The notes beneath the pieces were generated by a model. That model was not told where the DNA came from. It worked only from the letters and a program-made list of their open reading frames with translations, and did not search any database. From Bombus terrestris (lineage: Eukaryota; Arthropoda; Insecta; Hymenoptera; Apidae), in NCBI RefSeq assembly GCF_910591885.1, contig NW_025963562.1, positions 744,001 to 808,000 of the forward strand: a DNA stretch of 64,000 nt, written 5' to 3'. A program made the translations under genes and the position numbers. This document shows positions 45,889 through 60,936 of the stretch, piece by piece. Within the stretch, counting starts at the first letter, position 1. Every line of letters starts with the position of its first letter.

Positions 45889-47009
45889 CTATTACGTTAT
45901 AATGTATAACGTTATATGCCATCACTATAAGACCTATAACGTTATATTGCACCACTGTATGAGGTATAACGTTATATACTATTACGTTATGACGTATAAC
46001 GTTATATACTATTACGTTATGACGTATACGTTATATACTATTACGTTATAATGTATAACGTTATATTCCATCACTATAAGGCCTTTAACGTGATATTGCA
46101 CCATTATACGACGTATAACGTTATATACTATTACGTTATGACGTATAACGTTATGTACTATTGCGTTATATACTATAACGTTATATTCCATCACTATAGG
46201 ACCTATAACGTTATATCGCATCACTATATGACGTATAACGATATATTGCATCACTATATGGCGTATAACGTTATATACTATTACGTTATAATGTATAACG
46301 TTATATTCCATCACTGTAGGACCTATAACGTTATAGTGCACCACTATATGACGTATAGCGTTATATACCATTACGTTATTACGTTTAACGTTATTTCGCA
46401 TCACTATATGACGTACGATGTTTTATAGTATTACGTTATAACGTTTAACGTTATAATGCAAAACTATATGACGTATAACGTTATATCCCATCACTGTAGG
46501 ACCTATAACGTTATAGTGCACCACTATATGACGTATAGCGTTGTATACTATTACGTTATTACGTATAACGTTAAATACTATTACGTTATGACGTATAACG
46601 TTATATCGCATCACTATATGACGTATAACGTTTTATTGCCTCTCTTTCGGTCGTATAACGATATATTGCATCACTATATGACGTATAACGTTATATACTA
46701 TTACGTTATAACGTATAACGTTATATACTATTACGTTATAATGTATAACGTTATATTCCATCACTATAGGACCTATAACGTTATATTGCACCACTATATG
46801 ACGTACAACGTTATATACTATTACGTTATGACGTAAAACGTTATATACTATTACGTTATTACGTATAACGTTATATCGCATCACTATATGACGTACGATG
46901 TTTTATACTATTACGTTATAACGTTTAGCGTTATATTGCATTACTATATGATGCATAACGTTATATACTATTACGTTATAACGTATAACGTTATATACTA
47001 TTACGTTAT

Positions 47010-47040
47010 AATGTGAAAACGTTATATTCCATCACTATAG
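47010..47040. repeat. 31-bp variant monomer AATGTGAAAACG
   Basis: A single copy in the window in which AATGTATAACG reads AATGTGAAAACG, one base longer and with the left arm of the dyad lost. No related copy was seen, so it arose late or is an error. Confidence 0.7.
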
Positions 47041-48540
47041 GACCTATAACGTTATATTGCACCACTATATGACGTACAACGTTATATACTATTACGTTAT
47101 GACGTAAAACGTTATTTACTATTACGTTATTACGTATAACGTTATATCGCATCACTATATGACGTACGATGTTTTATACTATTACGTTATAACGTTTAGT
47201 GTTATGTTGCATTACTATATGATGCATAACGTTATATATTATTACGTTATAATGTATAACGTTATATTCCATCACTATAGGACCTATAACGTTATATTGC
47301 AACCACTATATGACGTATAACGTTATATACTACTACGTTATTACGTATAACGTTATATACTATTACGTTATGGCGTATAACGTTATATACTATTACGTTA
47401 TGACGTATAACGTTATGTACTATTACGTTATGACGTATAACGTTATATACTATTACGTTATAATGTATAACGTTATATTCCATCACTATAAGGCCTATAA
47501 CGTTATATACTATTACGTTATGACGTATAACGTTATATACTATTACGTTATAATGTATAACGTTATATTCCATCATTATAAGGCCTATAACGTTATATTG
47601 CACCACTATATGACGTATAACGGTGTATACTATTACGTTATGACGTATAACGTTATGTATTATTACGTTTTATACTATAACGTTATATTCCATCACTATA
47701 GGACCTATAACGTTATATCGCCTCACTATATGACGTATAACGATATATTGCATCACTATATGACGTATAACATTATATACTATTACATTGTAAGGTATAA
47801 CGTCATATACTACTAGATTACAAGGTATAACTTTGTATTGCATAACTATAGTACGTCTAACGAAATATTGCATCACTATATGGCGTATAACGTTATATAC
47901 TATTACGTTATAATGTATAACGTTATATTCCATCACTGTAGGACCTATAACGATATAGTGCACCACTATATGACGTATAGCGTTATATACCATTACGTTA
48001 TTACGTATAACGTTATATCGCATCACTATATGACGTGCGATGTTTTATACAATTACGTTATAACGTTTACCGTTATATTGCATTACTATATGATGCATAA
48101 CGTTATATACTATTACGTTATGACGTATAACGTTATATACTATTACGTTATGACGTATAACGTTATATACTATTACGTTATAATGTATAACGTTATATTC
48201 CATCACTGTAGGACCTATAACGTTATATTGCAACCACTATATGACGTATAACGTTATATACTATTACGTTATTACGTATAACGTTATATACTATTACGTT
48301 ATTACGTATAACGTTATATACTACTACGTTATGACGTATAATGTTATGTACTATTACGTTCTGACGTATAATGTTATATACTATTACGTTATAATGTATA
48401 ACGTTATATTCCATCACTATAAGGCCTATAACGTTATATACTATTACGTTATGACGTATAACGTTATATACTATTACGTTATAATGTATAACGTTATATT
48501 CCATCACTATAAGGCCTATAACGATATATTGCACCACTAT

Positions 48541-50580
48541 ATGACGTATAACGTTATATACTATTACGTTATGACGTATAACGTTATGTACTATTACGTT
48601 ATGACGTATAACGTTATATACTATTACGTTATAATGTATAACGTTATATTCCATCACTATAGGACCTATAACGTTATATTGCACCACTATATGACGTACA
48701 ACGTTATATACTATTACGTTATGACGTATAACGTTATGTACTATTACGTTATGACGTATAACGTTATATACTATTACGTTATAATGTATAACGTTATATT
48801 CCATCACTATAAGGCCTATAACGTTATATTGCACCACTATATGACGTATAACGTTATATACTATTACGTTATGACGTATAACGTTATGTATTATTACGTT
48901 TTATACTATAACGTTATATTCCATCACTATAGGACCTATAACGTTATATCGCATCACTATATGACGTATAACGATATATTGCACCACTATATGACGTATC
49001 ACGTTATATACAATTATGTTATATCGTATAAAGTTATATCGCATCACAATATGAGGTATAACGTTATATACTATTACGTTATCACGTATAACGTTATATA
49101 CTATTACGTTATAATGTATAACGTTATATTCCATCACTATAGGACCTATAACGTTATATTGCACCACTATATGACGTATAACGTTATATACTATTACGTT
49201 ATAATGTATAACGTTATATTCCATCACTGTGAGACCTATAACGTTATATTGCACCACTATATGACCTATAACGTTATATACTATTACGTTATGACGTATA
49301 ACGTTATATACTATTACGTTACGACGTAAAACGTTATATACTATTACGTTATAATGTATAACGTTATATGCCATCACTATAAGACCTATAATGTTATATT
49401 GCACCACTGTATGACGTATAACGTTATATACTATTACGTTATGACGTATAACGTTATATACTATTACGTTATGACGTATACGTTATATACTATTACGTTA
49501 TAATGTATAACGTTATATTCCATCACTATAAGGCCTTTAACGTGATATTGCACCACTATATGACGTATAACGTTATATACTATTACGTTATGACGTATAA
49601 CGTTATGTACTATTGCGTTATATACTATAACGTTATATTCCATCACTATAGGACCTATAACGTTATACCGCATCACTATATGACGTATAACGATATATTG
49701 CATCACTATATGGCGTATAACGTTATATACTATTACGTTATAATGTATAACGTTATATTCCATCACTATAAGGCCTTTAACGTGATATTGCACCACTATA
49801 TGACGTATAACGTTATATACTATTACGTTATGACGTATAACGTTATGTACTATTGCGTTATATACTATAACGTTACATTCCATCACTATAGGACCTATAA
49901 CGTTATATCGCATCACTATATGACGTATAACGATATATTGCATCACTATATGGCGTATAACGTTATATACTATTACGTTATAATGTATAACGTTATATTC
50001 CATCACTGTAGGACCTATAACGTTATAGTGCACCACTATATGACGTATAGCGTTATATACCATTACGTTATTACGTTTAACGTTATATCGCATCACTATA
50101 TGACGTACGATGTTTTATAGTATTACGTTATAACGTTTAACGTTATAATGCACCACTATATGACGTATAACGTTATATCCCATCACTGTAGGACCTATAA
50201 CGTTATAGTGCACCACTATATGACGTATAGCGTTGTATACTATTACGTTATTACGTATAACGTTATATACTGTTACGTTATGACGTATAACGTTATATCG
50301 CATCACTATATGACGTATAACGTTTTATTGCCTCTCTTTCGGTCGTATAACGATATATTGCATCACTGTATGACGTATAACATTATATACTATTACGTTA
50401 TGACGTATCGCGCTGTATACAATTATGTTATAACGTATAAAATTATATCGCATCACAATATGAGGTATAACATTATATTGCATCACTATATGACGTATAA
50501 CGATATATTGCATCACTATACGACGTATAACGTTATATACTATTACGTTATAACGTATAACGTTATATACTATTACGTTA
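48541..50580. repeat. Distant copy of the left-end HOR (1561-3360)
   Basis: Colinear with 1561-2760 at an offset of 46980. After an extra 240-bp tandem copy at 49742-49981 it is colinear with 2761-3360 at 47220. The order of rare units (29-mer at 49473, E at 50312) is preserved across about 47 kb. Confidence 0.85.
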
Positions 50581-51239
50581 CGACGTAAAACGTTATATAC
50601 TATTACGTTATAATGCATAACGTTATATGCCATCACTATAAGACCTATAACGTTACATTGCACCACTGTATGACGTATAACGTTATATACTATTACGTTA
50701 TGACGTATACCGTTATATACTATTACGTTATGACGTATACGTTATATACTATTACGTTATAATGTATAACGTTATATTCCATCACTATAAGGCCTTTAAC
50801 GTGATATTGCACCACTATATGACGTATAACGTTATATACTATTACGTTATGACGTATAACGTTATGTACTATTGCGTTATATACTATAACGTTATATTCC
50901 ATCACTATAGGACCTATAACGTTATATCGCATCACTATATGACGTATAACGATATATTGCATCACTATATGGCGTATAACGTTATATACTATTACGTTAT
51001 AATGTATAACGTTATATTCCATCACTGTAGGACCTATAACGTTATAGTGCACCACTATATGACGTATAGCGTTATATACCATTACGTTATTACGTTTAAC
51101 GTTATATCGCATCACTATATGACGTACGATGTTTTATAGTATTACGTTATAACGTTTAACGTTATAATGCACCACTATATGACGTATAACTTTATATCCC
51201 ATCACTGTAGGACCTATAACGTTATAGTGCACCACTATA
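49320..51239. repeat. 1.9-kb (or longer) block, copy 1 (offset 12761)
   Basis: Matches 62081-64000, including rare variants: the GTATACCG unit at 50702, the ACTTTATATCCC unit at 51181, and 29-mers at 49473 and 50732. The match starts at the ACGACGTAAAACG unit. Confidence 0.9.
49502..49981. repeat. 240-bp tandem pair (8 monomers x 2)
   Basis: Units 49502-49741 and 49742-49981 repeat the same eight monomers, including the distinctive CCTTTAACGTGATATT unit and the ACTATTGCG unit. The same pair occurs at 62263-62742. Single copies occur in the left domain (for example from 2522), so the doubling is derived. Confidence 0.88.
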
Positions 51240-52320
51240 TGACGTATAGCGTTGTATACTATTACGTTATTACGTATAACGTTATATACTATTACGTTAT
51301 GACGTATAACGTTATATCGCATCACTATATGAAGTATAACGTTTTATTGCCTCTCTTTCGTTCGTATAACGATATATTGCATCACTGTATGACGTATAAC
51401 ATTATATACTATTACGTTATGACGTATACGTTATATACTATTACGTTATAATGTATAACGTTATATTCCATCACTAAAGGACCTATAACGTTATATTGCA
51501 ACCACTATATGACGTATAACGTTATATACTATTACGTTATTACGTATAACGTTATATACTATTACGTTATGGCGTATAACGTTATATACTATTACGTTAT
51601 GACGTATAACGTTATGTACTATTACGTTATGACGTATAACGTTAAGTACTATTGCGTTATGACGTATAACGTTATATACTATTACGTTATAATGTATAAC
51701 GTTATATTCCACCACTATAAGGCCTATAACGTTATATACTATTACGTTATGACGTATAACGTTGTATACTATTACGTTATAATGTATATCGTTATATTCC
51801 ATCACTATAAGGCCTATAACGTTATATTGCACATCTATATGACGTATAACGTTATATACTATTACGTTATTACGTATAACGTTATATACTATTACGTTAT
51901 GGCGTATAACGTTATATACTATTACGTTATGACGTATAACTTTATGTACTATTACGTTATGACGTATAACGTTATATACTATTACTTTATAATGTATAAC
52001 GTTATATTCCATCACTATAAGGCCTATAACGTTATATACTATTACGTTATGACGTATAACGTTATATACTATTACGTTATGACGTATAACGTTATATACT
52101 ATTACGTTATGACGTATAACGTTATATACTATTACGTTATAATGTATAACGTTATATTCCATCATTATAAGGCCTATAACGTTATATTGCACCACTGTAT
52201 GACGTATAACGGTATATAATATTACGTTATGACGTATAACGTTATATACTATTACGTTATAATGTATAACGTTATATTCCATCACTATAGGACCTATAAC
52301 GTTATATCGCATCACTATAT

Positions 52321-53102
52321 GACGTACGATGTTTTATACTATTACGTTATAACGTTTAGCGTTATGTTGCATTACTATATGATGCATAACGTTATATATT
52401 ATTACGTTATAATGTATAACGTTCTATTCCATCACTATAGGACCTATAACGTTATATTGCAACCACTATATGACGTATAACGTTATATACTATTACGTTA
52501 TTACGTATAACGTTATATACTATTACGTTATGGCGTATAACGTTATATACTATTACGTTATAATGTATAACGTTATATTCCATCACTATAGGACCTATAA
52601 CGTTATATTGCAACCACTATATGACGTATAACGTTATATACTATTACGATATGACGTATAACGTTATGTACTATTACGTTATGACGTATAACCTTATATA
52701 CTATTACGTTATAATGTATAACGTTATATTCCATCACTATAGGACCTATAACGTTATATTGCACCACTATATGACGTACAACGTTATATACTATTACGTT
52801 ATGACGTATAACGTTATATACTATTACGTTATAATGTATAACGTTATATTCCATCACTATAGGACCTATAACGTTATATTGCACCACTATATGACGTACA
52901 ACGTTATATACTATTACGTTATAATGTATAACGTTATATTCCATCACTATAAGGCCTATAACGTTATATTCCACCACTATATGACGTATAACGTTATATA
53001 CTATTACGTTATGACGTATAACGTTATGTATTATTACGTTTTATACTATAACGTTATATTCCATCACTATAGGACCTATAACGTTATATCGCATCACTAT
53101 AT
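52321..53102. repeat. 782-bp tandem duplication, unit 1
   Basis: 26 monomers plus two 31-mers (782 bp), starting at an F monomer and directly followed by a second copy at 53103. Small differences are seen, for example ACGATATG near 52648 against ACGTTATG. Confidence 0.9.
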
Positions 53103-53884
53103 GACGTACGATGTTTTATACTATTACGTTATAACGTTTAGCGTTATGTTGCATTACTATATGATGCATAACGTTATATATTATTACGTTATAATGTATA
53201 ACGTTCTATTCCATCACTATAGGACCTATAACGTTATATTGCAACCACTATATGACGTATAACGTTATATACTATTACGTTATTACGTATAACGTTATAT
53301 ACTATTACGTTATGACGTATAACGTTATATACTATTACGTTATAATGTATAACGTTATATTCCATCACTATAGGACCTATAACGTTATATTGCAACCACT
53401 ATATGACGTATAACGTTATATACTATTACGTTATGACGTATAACGTTATGTACTATTACGTTATGACGTATAACCTTATATACTATTACGTTATAATGTA
53501 TAACGTTATATTCCATCACTATAGGACCTATAACGTTATATTGCACCACTATATGACGTACAACGTTATATACTATTACGTTATGACGTATAACGTTATA
53601 TACTATTACGTTATAATGTATAACGTTATATTCCATCACTATAGGACCTATAACGTTATATTGCACCACTATATGACGTACAACGTTATATACTATTACG
53701 TTATAATGTATAACGTTATATTCCATCACTATAAGGCCTATAACGTTATATTCCACCACTATATGACGTATAACGTTATATACTATTACGTTATGACGTA
53801 TAACGTTATGTATTATTACGTTTTATACTATAACGTTATATTCCATCACTATAGGACCTATAACGTTATATCGCATCACTATAT
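53103..53884. repeat. 782-bp tandem duplication, unit 2
   Basis: Starts with the F monomer at 53103 and ends at 53884. A GACGTATAACGATAT unit follows in place of a third F monomer. Confidence 0.9.
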
Positions 53885-54960
53885 GACGTATAACGATATA
53901 TTGCATCACTATACGACGTATAACGTTATATACTATTACGTTATAACGTATAACGTTATATACTATTACGTTATAATGTATAACGTTATATTCCATCACT
54001 ATAGGATCTATAACGTTATATTGCAACCACTATATGACGTATAACGTTATATACTATTACGTTATTGCGTATAACGTTATATACTATTACGTTATGGCGT
54101 ATAACGTTATATTGCAACCACTATATGACGTATAACGTTATATACTATTACGTTATTACGTATAACGTTATATACTATTACGTTATGGCGTATAACGTTA
54201 TATACTATTACGTTATGACGTATAACGTTATGTACTATTACGTTATGACGTATAACGTTATGTACTATTACGTTATGACGTATAACGTTATATACTATTA
54301 CGTTATAATGTATAACGTTATATTCCATCACTATAAGGCCTATAACGTTATATACTATTACGTTATGACGTATAACGTTATATACTATTACGTTATAATG
54401 TATATCGTTATATTCCATCACTATAAGGCCTATAACGTTATATTGCACATCTATATGACGTATAACGTTATATACTATTACGTTATGACGTATAACTTTA
54501 TGTACTATTACGTTATGACGTATAACGTTATATACTATTACGTTATAATGTATAACGTTATATTCCATCACTATAAGGCCTATAACGTTATATACTATTA
54601 CGTTATGACGTATAACGTTATATACTATTACGTTATGACGTATAACGTTATATACTATTACGTTATAATGTATAACGTTATATTCCATCATTATAAGGCC
54701 TATAACGTTATATTGCACCACTGTATGACGTATAACGGTATATAATATTACGTTATGACGTATAACGTTATATACTATTACGTTATAATGTATAACGTTA
54801 TATTCCATCACTATAGGACCTATAACGTTATATCGCATCACTATATGACGTACGATGTTTTATACTATTACGTTATAACGTTTAGCGTTATGTTGCATTA
54901 CTATATGATGCATAACGTTATATATTATTACGTTATAATGTATAACGTTCTATTCCATCA
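53871..54960. repeat. 1.1-kb block, copy 1 (offset 5976)
   Basis: Colinear with 59847-60936, including the F-G-H cassette beginning at 54847 (60823 in the other copy) and the GTTCTATTCC variant near its end. Confidence 0.85.
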
Positions 54961-54997
54961 CTATAGGACCTATAACGTTATATTGCAACCACTATAT

Positions 54998-56140
54998 GAC
55001 GTATAACGTTATATACTATTACTTTATTACGTATAACGTTATATACTATTACGTTATGGCGTATAACGTTATATACTATTACGTTATAATGTATAACGTT
55101 ATATTCCATCACTATAGGACCTATAACGTTATATTGCAACCACTATATGACGTATAACGTTATATACTATTACGTTATGACGTATAACGATATGTACTAT
55201 TACGTTATGACGTATAACGTTATATACTATTACGTTATAATGTATAACGTTATACTCCATCACTATAGGACCTATAACGTTATATTGCACCACTATATGA
55301 CGTACAACGTTATATACTATTACGTTATGACGTATAACGTTATGCACTATTACGTTATGACGTATAACGTTATATACTATTACGTTATAATGTATAACGT
55401 TATATTCCATCACTATAAGGCCTATAACGTTATATTGCACCACTATATGACGTATAACGTTATATACTATTACGTTATGACGTATAACGTTATGTATTAT
55501 TACGTTTTATACTATAACGTTATATTCCATCACTATAGGACCTATAACGTTATATCGCAACCACTATATGACGTATAACGTTATATACTATTACGTTATG
55601 ACGTATAACGTTATGTACTATTACGTTATGACGTATAACGTTATATACTATTACGTTATAATGTATAACGTTATATTCCATCACTATAGGACCTATAACG
55701 TTATACTGCACCACTATATGACGTACAACGTTATATACTATTACGTTATGACGTATAACGTTATGTACTATTACGTTATGACGTATAACGTTATATACTA
55801 TTACGTTATAATGTATAACGTTATATTCCATCACTATAAGGCCTATAACGTTATATTCCACCACTATATGACGTATAACGTTATATACTATTACGTTATG
55901 ACGTATAACGTTATGTATTATTACGTTTTATACTATAACGTTATATTCCATCACTATAGGACCTATAACGTTATATCGCATCACTATATGACGTATAACG
56001 ATATATTGCATCACTATACGACGTATAACGTTATATACTATTACGTTATAACGTATAACGTTATATACTATTACGTTATAATGTATAACGTTATATTCCA
56101 TCACTATAGGACCTATAACGTTATATTGCAACCACTATAT
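54998..56140. repeat. 1143-bp tandem duplication, unit 1
   Basis: 38 monomers plus three 31-mers. Private variants recur at +1143: GATATGTACT near 55190, ATACTCCATC near 55251 and TTATGCACTA near 55340. Confidence 0.9.
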
Positions 56141-57283
56141 GACGTATAACGTTATATACTATTACGTTATTACGTATAACGTTATATACTATTACGTTAT
56201 GGCGTATAACGTTATATACTATTACGTTATAATGTATAACGTTATATTCCATCACTATAGGACCTATAACGTTATATTGCAACCACTATATGACGTATAA
56301 CGTTATATACTATTACGTTATGACGTATAACGATATGTACTCTTACGTTATGACGTATAACGTTATATACTATTACGTTATAATGTATAACGTTATACTC
56401 CATCACTATAGGACCTATAACGTTATATTGCACCACTATATGACGTACAACGTTATATACTATTACGTTATGACGTATAACGTTATGCACTATTACGTTA
56501 TGACGTATAACGTTATATACTATTACGTTATAATGTATAACGTTATATTCCATCACTATAAGGCCTATAACGTTATATTGCACCACTATATGACGTATAA
56601 CGTTATATACTATTACGTTATGACGTATAACGTTATGTATTATTACGTTTTATACTATAACGTTATATTCCATCACTATAGGACCTATAACGTTATATCG
56701 CAACCACTATATGACGTATAACGTTATATACTATTACGTTATGACGTATAACGTTATGTACTATTACGTTATGACGTATAACGTTATATACTATTACGTT
56801 ATAATGTATAACGTTATATTCCATCACTATAGGACCTATAACGTTATACTGCACCACTATATGACGTATAACGTTATATACTATTACGTTATGACGTATA
56901 ACGTTATATACTATTACGTTATGACGTATAACGTTATATACTATTACGTTATAATGTATAACGTTATATTCCATCACTATAAGGCCTATAACGTTATATT
57001 CCACCACTATATGACGTATAACGTTATATACTATTACGTTATGACGTATAACGTTATGTATTATTACGTTTTATACTATAACGTTATATTCCATCACTAT
57101 AGGACCTATAACGTTATATCGCATCACTATATGACGTATAACGATATATTGCATCACTATACGACGTATAACGTTATATACTATTACGTTATAACGTATA
57201 ACGTTATATACTATTACGTTATAATGTATAACGTTATATTCCATCACTATAGGACCTATAACGTTATATTGCAACCACTATAT
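56141..57283. repeat. 1143-bp tandem duplication, unit 2
   Basis: Direct copy of 54998-56140 with a few substitutions (TGTACTCTTACG near 56337, TATAAC for TACAAC near 56863). A third copy starts at 57284 but switches after about 70 bp. Confidence 0.9.
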
Positions 57284-58305
57284 GACGTATAACGTTATAT
57301 ACTATTACGTTATTACGTATAACGTTATATACTATTACGTTATGGCGTATAACGTTATATTGCAACCACTATATGACGTATAACGTTATATACTATTACG
57401 TTATTACGTATAACGTTATATACTATTACGTTATGGCGTATAACGTTATATACTATTACGTTATGACGTATAACGTTATGTACTATTACGTTATGACGTA
57501 TAACGTTATGTACTATTACGTTATGACGTATAACGTTATATACTATTACGTTATAATGTATAACGTTATATTCCATCACTATAGGACCTATAACGTTATA
57601 TTGCAACCACTATATGACGTATAACGTTATATACTATTACGTTATTACGTATAACGTTATATACTATTACGTTATTACGTATAACGTTATATACTATTAC
57701 GTTATGGCCTATAACGTTATATACTATTACGTTATGACGTATAACGTTATATACTATTACGTTATAATGTATATCGTTATATTCCATCACTATAAGGCCT
57801 ATAACGTTATATTGCACATCTATATGACGTATAACGTTATATACTATTACGTTATGACGTATAACTTTATGTACTATTACGTTATGACGTATAACGTTAT
57901 ATACTATTACGTTATAATGTATAACGTTATATTCCATCACTATAAGGCCTATAACGTTATATACTATTACGTTATGACGTATAACGTTATATACTATTAC
58001 GTTATGACGTATAACGTTATATACTATTACGTTATAATGTATAACGTTATATTCCATCATTATAAGTCCTATAACGTTATATTGCACCACTGTATGACGT
58101 ATAACGGTATATAATATTACGTTATGACGTATAACGTTATATACTATTACGTTATGACGTATAACGTTATATACTATTACGTTATAATGTATAACGTTAT
58201 GTACTATTACGTTATGACGTATAACGTTATATACTATTACGTTATAATGTATAACGTTATATTCCATCACTATAGGACCTATAACGTTATATCGCATCAC
58301 TATAT

Positions 58306-58527
58306 GACGTACGATGTTTTATACTATTACGTTATAACGTTTAGCGTTATGTTGCATTACTATATGATGCATAACGTTATATATTATTACGTTATAATGT
58401 ATAACGTTCTATCACTATATGACGTACGATGTTTTATACTATTACGTTATAACGTTTAGCGTTATGTTGCATTACTATATGATGCATAACGTTATATATT
58501 ATTACGTTATAATGTATAACGTTCTAT
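58306..58527. repeat. 115-bp tandem duplication of the F-G-H cassette
   Basis: F units at 58306 and 58421 are each followed by G, H and an AATG unit. The first AATG unit is cut after GTTCT and joined to ATCACTATAT, with TTCCA missing relative to the second copy. The unit is therefore 115 bp, four monomers minus 5 bp. The break lies in a short shared CTAT/AT stretch. Confidence 0.9.
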
Positions 58528-59846
58528 TCCATCACTATAGGACCTATAACGTTATATTGCAACCACTATATGACGTATAACGTTATATACTATTACGTTA
58601 TAATGTATAACGTTATATTCCATCACTATAAGGCCTATAACGTTATATTGCACCACTATATGACGTATAACGTTATATACTATTACCTTATGACGTATAA
58701 CGTTATGTATTATTACGTTTTATACTATAACGTTATATTCCATCACTATAGGACCTATAACGTTATATCGCATCACTATATGACGTATAACGATATATTG
58801 CACCACTATATGACGTATCACGTTATATACAATTATGTTATATCGTATAAAGTTATATCGCATCACAATATGAGGTATAACGTTATATACTATTACGTTA
58901 TGACGTATAACGTTATATACTATTACGTTATAATGTATAACGTTATATTCCATCACAATAGGACCTATAACGTTATATTGCACCACTATATGACGTATAA
59001 CGTTATATACTATTACGTTATAATGTATAACGTTATATTTCATCACTGTGAGACCTATAACGTTATATTGCACCACTATATGACCTATAACGTTATATAC
59101 TATTACGTTATGACGTATAACGTTATATACTATTACGTTACGACGTAAAACGTTATATACTATTACGTTATAATGTATAACGTTATATGCCATCACTATA
59201 AGACCTATAACGTTATATTGCACCACTGTATGACGTATAACGTTATATACTATTACGTTATGACGTATACGTTATATACTATTACGTTATAATCTATAAC
59301 GTTATATTCCATCACTATAAGGCCTTTAACGTGATATTGCACCACTATATGACGTATAACGGTATATAATATTACGTTATGACGTATAACGTTATATACT
59401 ATTACGTTATAATGTATAACGTTATATTCCATCACTATAGGACCTATAACGTTATATCGCATCACTATATGACGTATAACGATATATTGCATCACTATAT
59501 GGCGTATAACGTTATATACTATTACGTTATAATGTATAACGTTATATTCCATCACTGTAGGACCTATAACGTTATAGTGCACCACTATATGACGTATAGC
59601 GTTATATACCATTACGTTATTACGTTTAACGTTATATCGCATCACTATATGACGTACGATGTTTTATAGTATTACGTTATAACGTTTAACGTTACAATGC
59701 ACCACTATATGACGTATAACGTTATATCCCATCACTGTAGGACCTATAACGTTATAGTGCACCACTATATGACGTATAGCGTTGTATACTATTACGTTAT
59801 TACGTATAACGTTATATACTGTTACGTTATGACGTATAACGTTATA

Positions 59847-60936
59847 TCGCATCACTATATGACGTATAACGATATATTGCATCACTATACGACGTATAAC
59901 GTTATATACTATTACGTTATAACGTATAACGTTATATACTATTACGTTATAATGTATAACGTTATATTCCATCACTATAGGACCTATAACGTTATATTGC
60001 AACCACTATATGACGTATAACGTTATATACTATTACGTTATTACGTATGACGTTATATACTATTACGTTATGGCGTATAACGTTATATTGCAACCACTAT
60101 ATGACGTATAACGTTATATACTATTACGTTATTACGTATAACGTTATATACTATTACGTTATGGCGTATAACGTTATATACTATTACGTTATGACGTATA
60201 ACGTTATGTACTATTACGTTATGACGTATAACGTTATGTACTATTACGTTATGACGTATAACGTTATATACTATTACGTTATAATGTATAACGTTATATT
60301 CCACGACTATAAGGCCTATAACGTTATATACTATTACGTTATGACGTATAACGTTATATACTATTACGTTATAATGTATATCGTTATATTCCATCACTAT
60401 AAGGCCTATAACGTTATATTGCACATCTATATGACGTATAACGTTATATACTATTACGTTATGACGTATAACTTTATGTACTATTACGTTATGACGTATA
60501 ACGTTATATACGATTACGTTATAATGTATAACGTTATATTCCATCACTATAAGGCCTATAACGTTATATACTATTACGTTATGACGTATAACGTTATATA
60601 CTATTACGTTATGACGTATAACGTTATATACTATTACGTTATAATGTATAACGTTATATTCCATCATTATAAGGCCTATAACGTTATATTGCACCACTGT
60701 ATGACGTATAACGGTATATAATATTACGTTATGACGTATAACGTTATATACTATTACGTTATAATGTATAACGTTATATTCCATCACTATAGGACCTATA
60801 ACGTTATATCGCATCACTATATGACGTACGATGTTTTATACTATTACGTTATAAAGTTTAGCGTTATGTTGCATTACTATATGATGCATAACGTTATATA
60901 TTATTACGTTATAATGTATAACGTTCTATTCCATCA
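59847..60936. repeat. 1.1-kb block, copy 2 (offset 5976)
   Basis: Second copy of 53871-54960. At its left edge it joins the E-region cassette with six monomers missing (at 59861). At its right edge it joins a copy of 55442 onward. Confidence 0.85.

Noticed and set aside
48241..49329. A 362-codon plus-strand gene
   Set aside because: Same repeat arithmetic. The minus strand is open over 48223-48837 and 48901-49407, and both limits coincide with phase-changing or stop-containing variant units.
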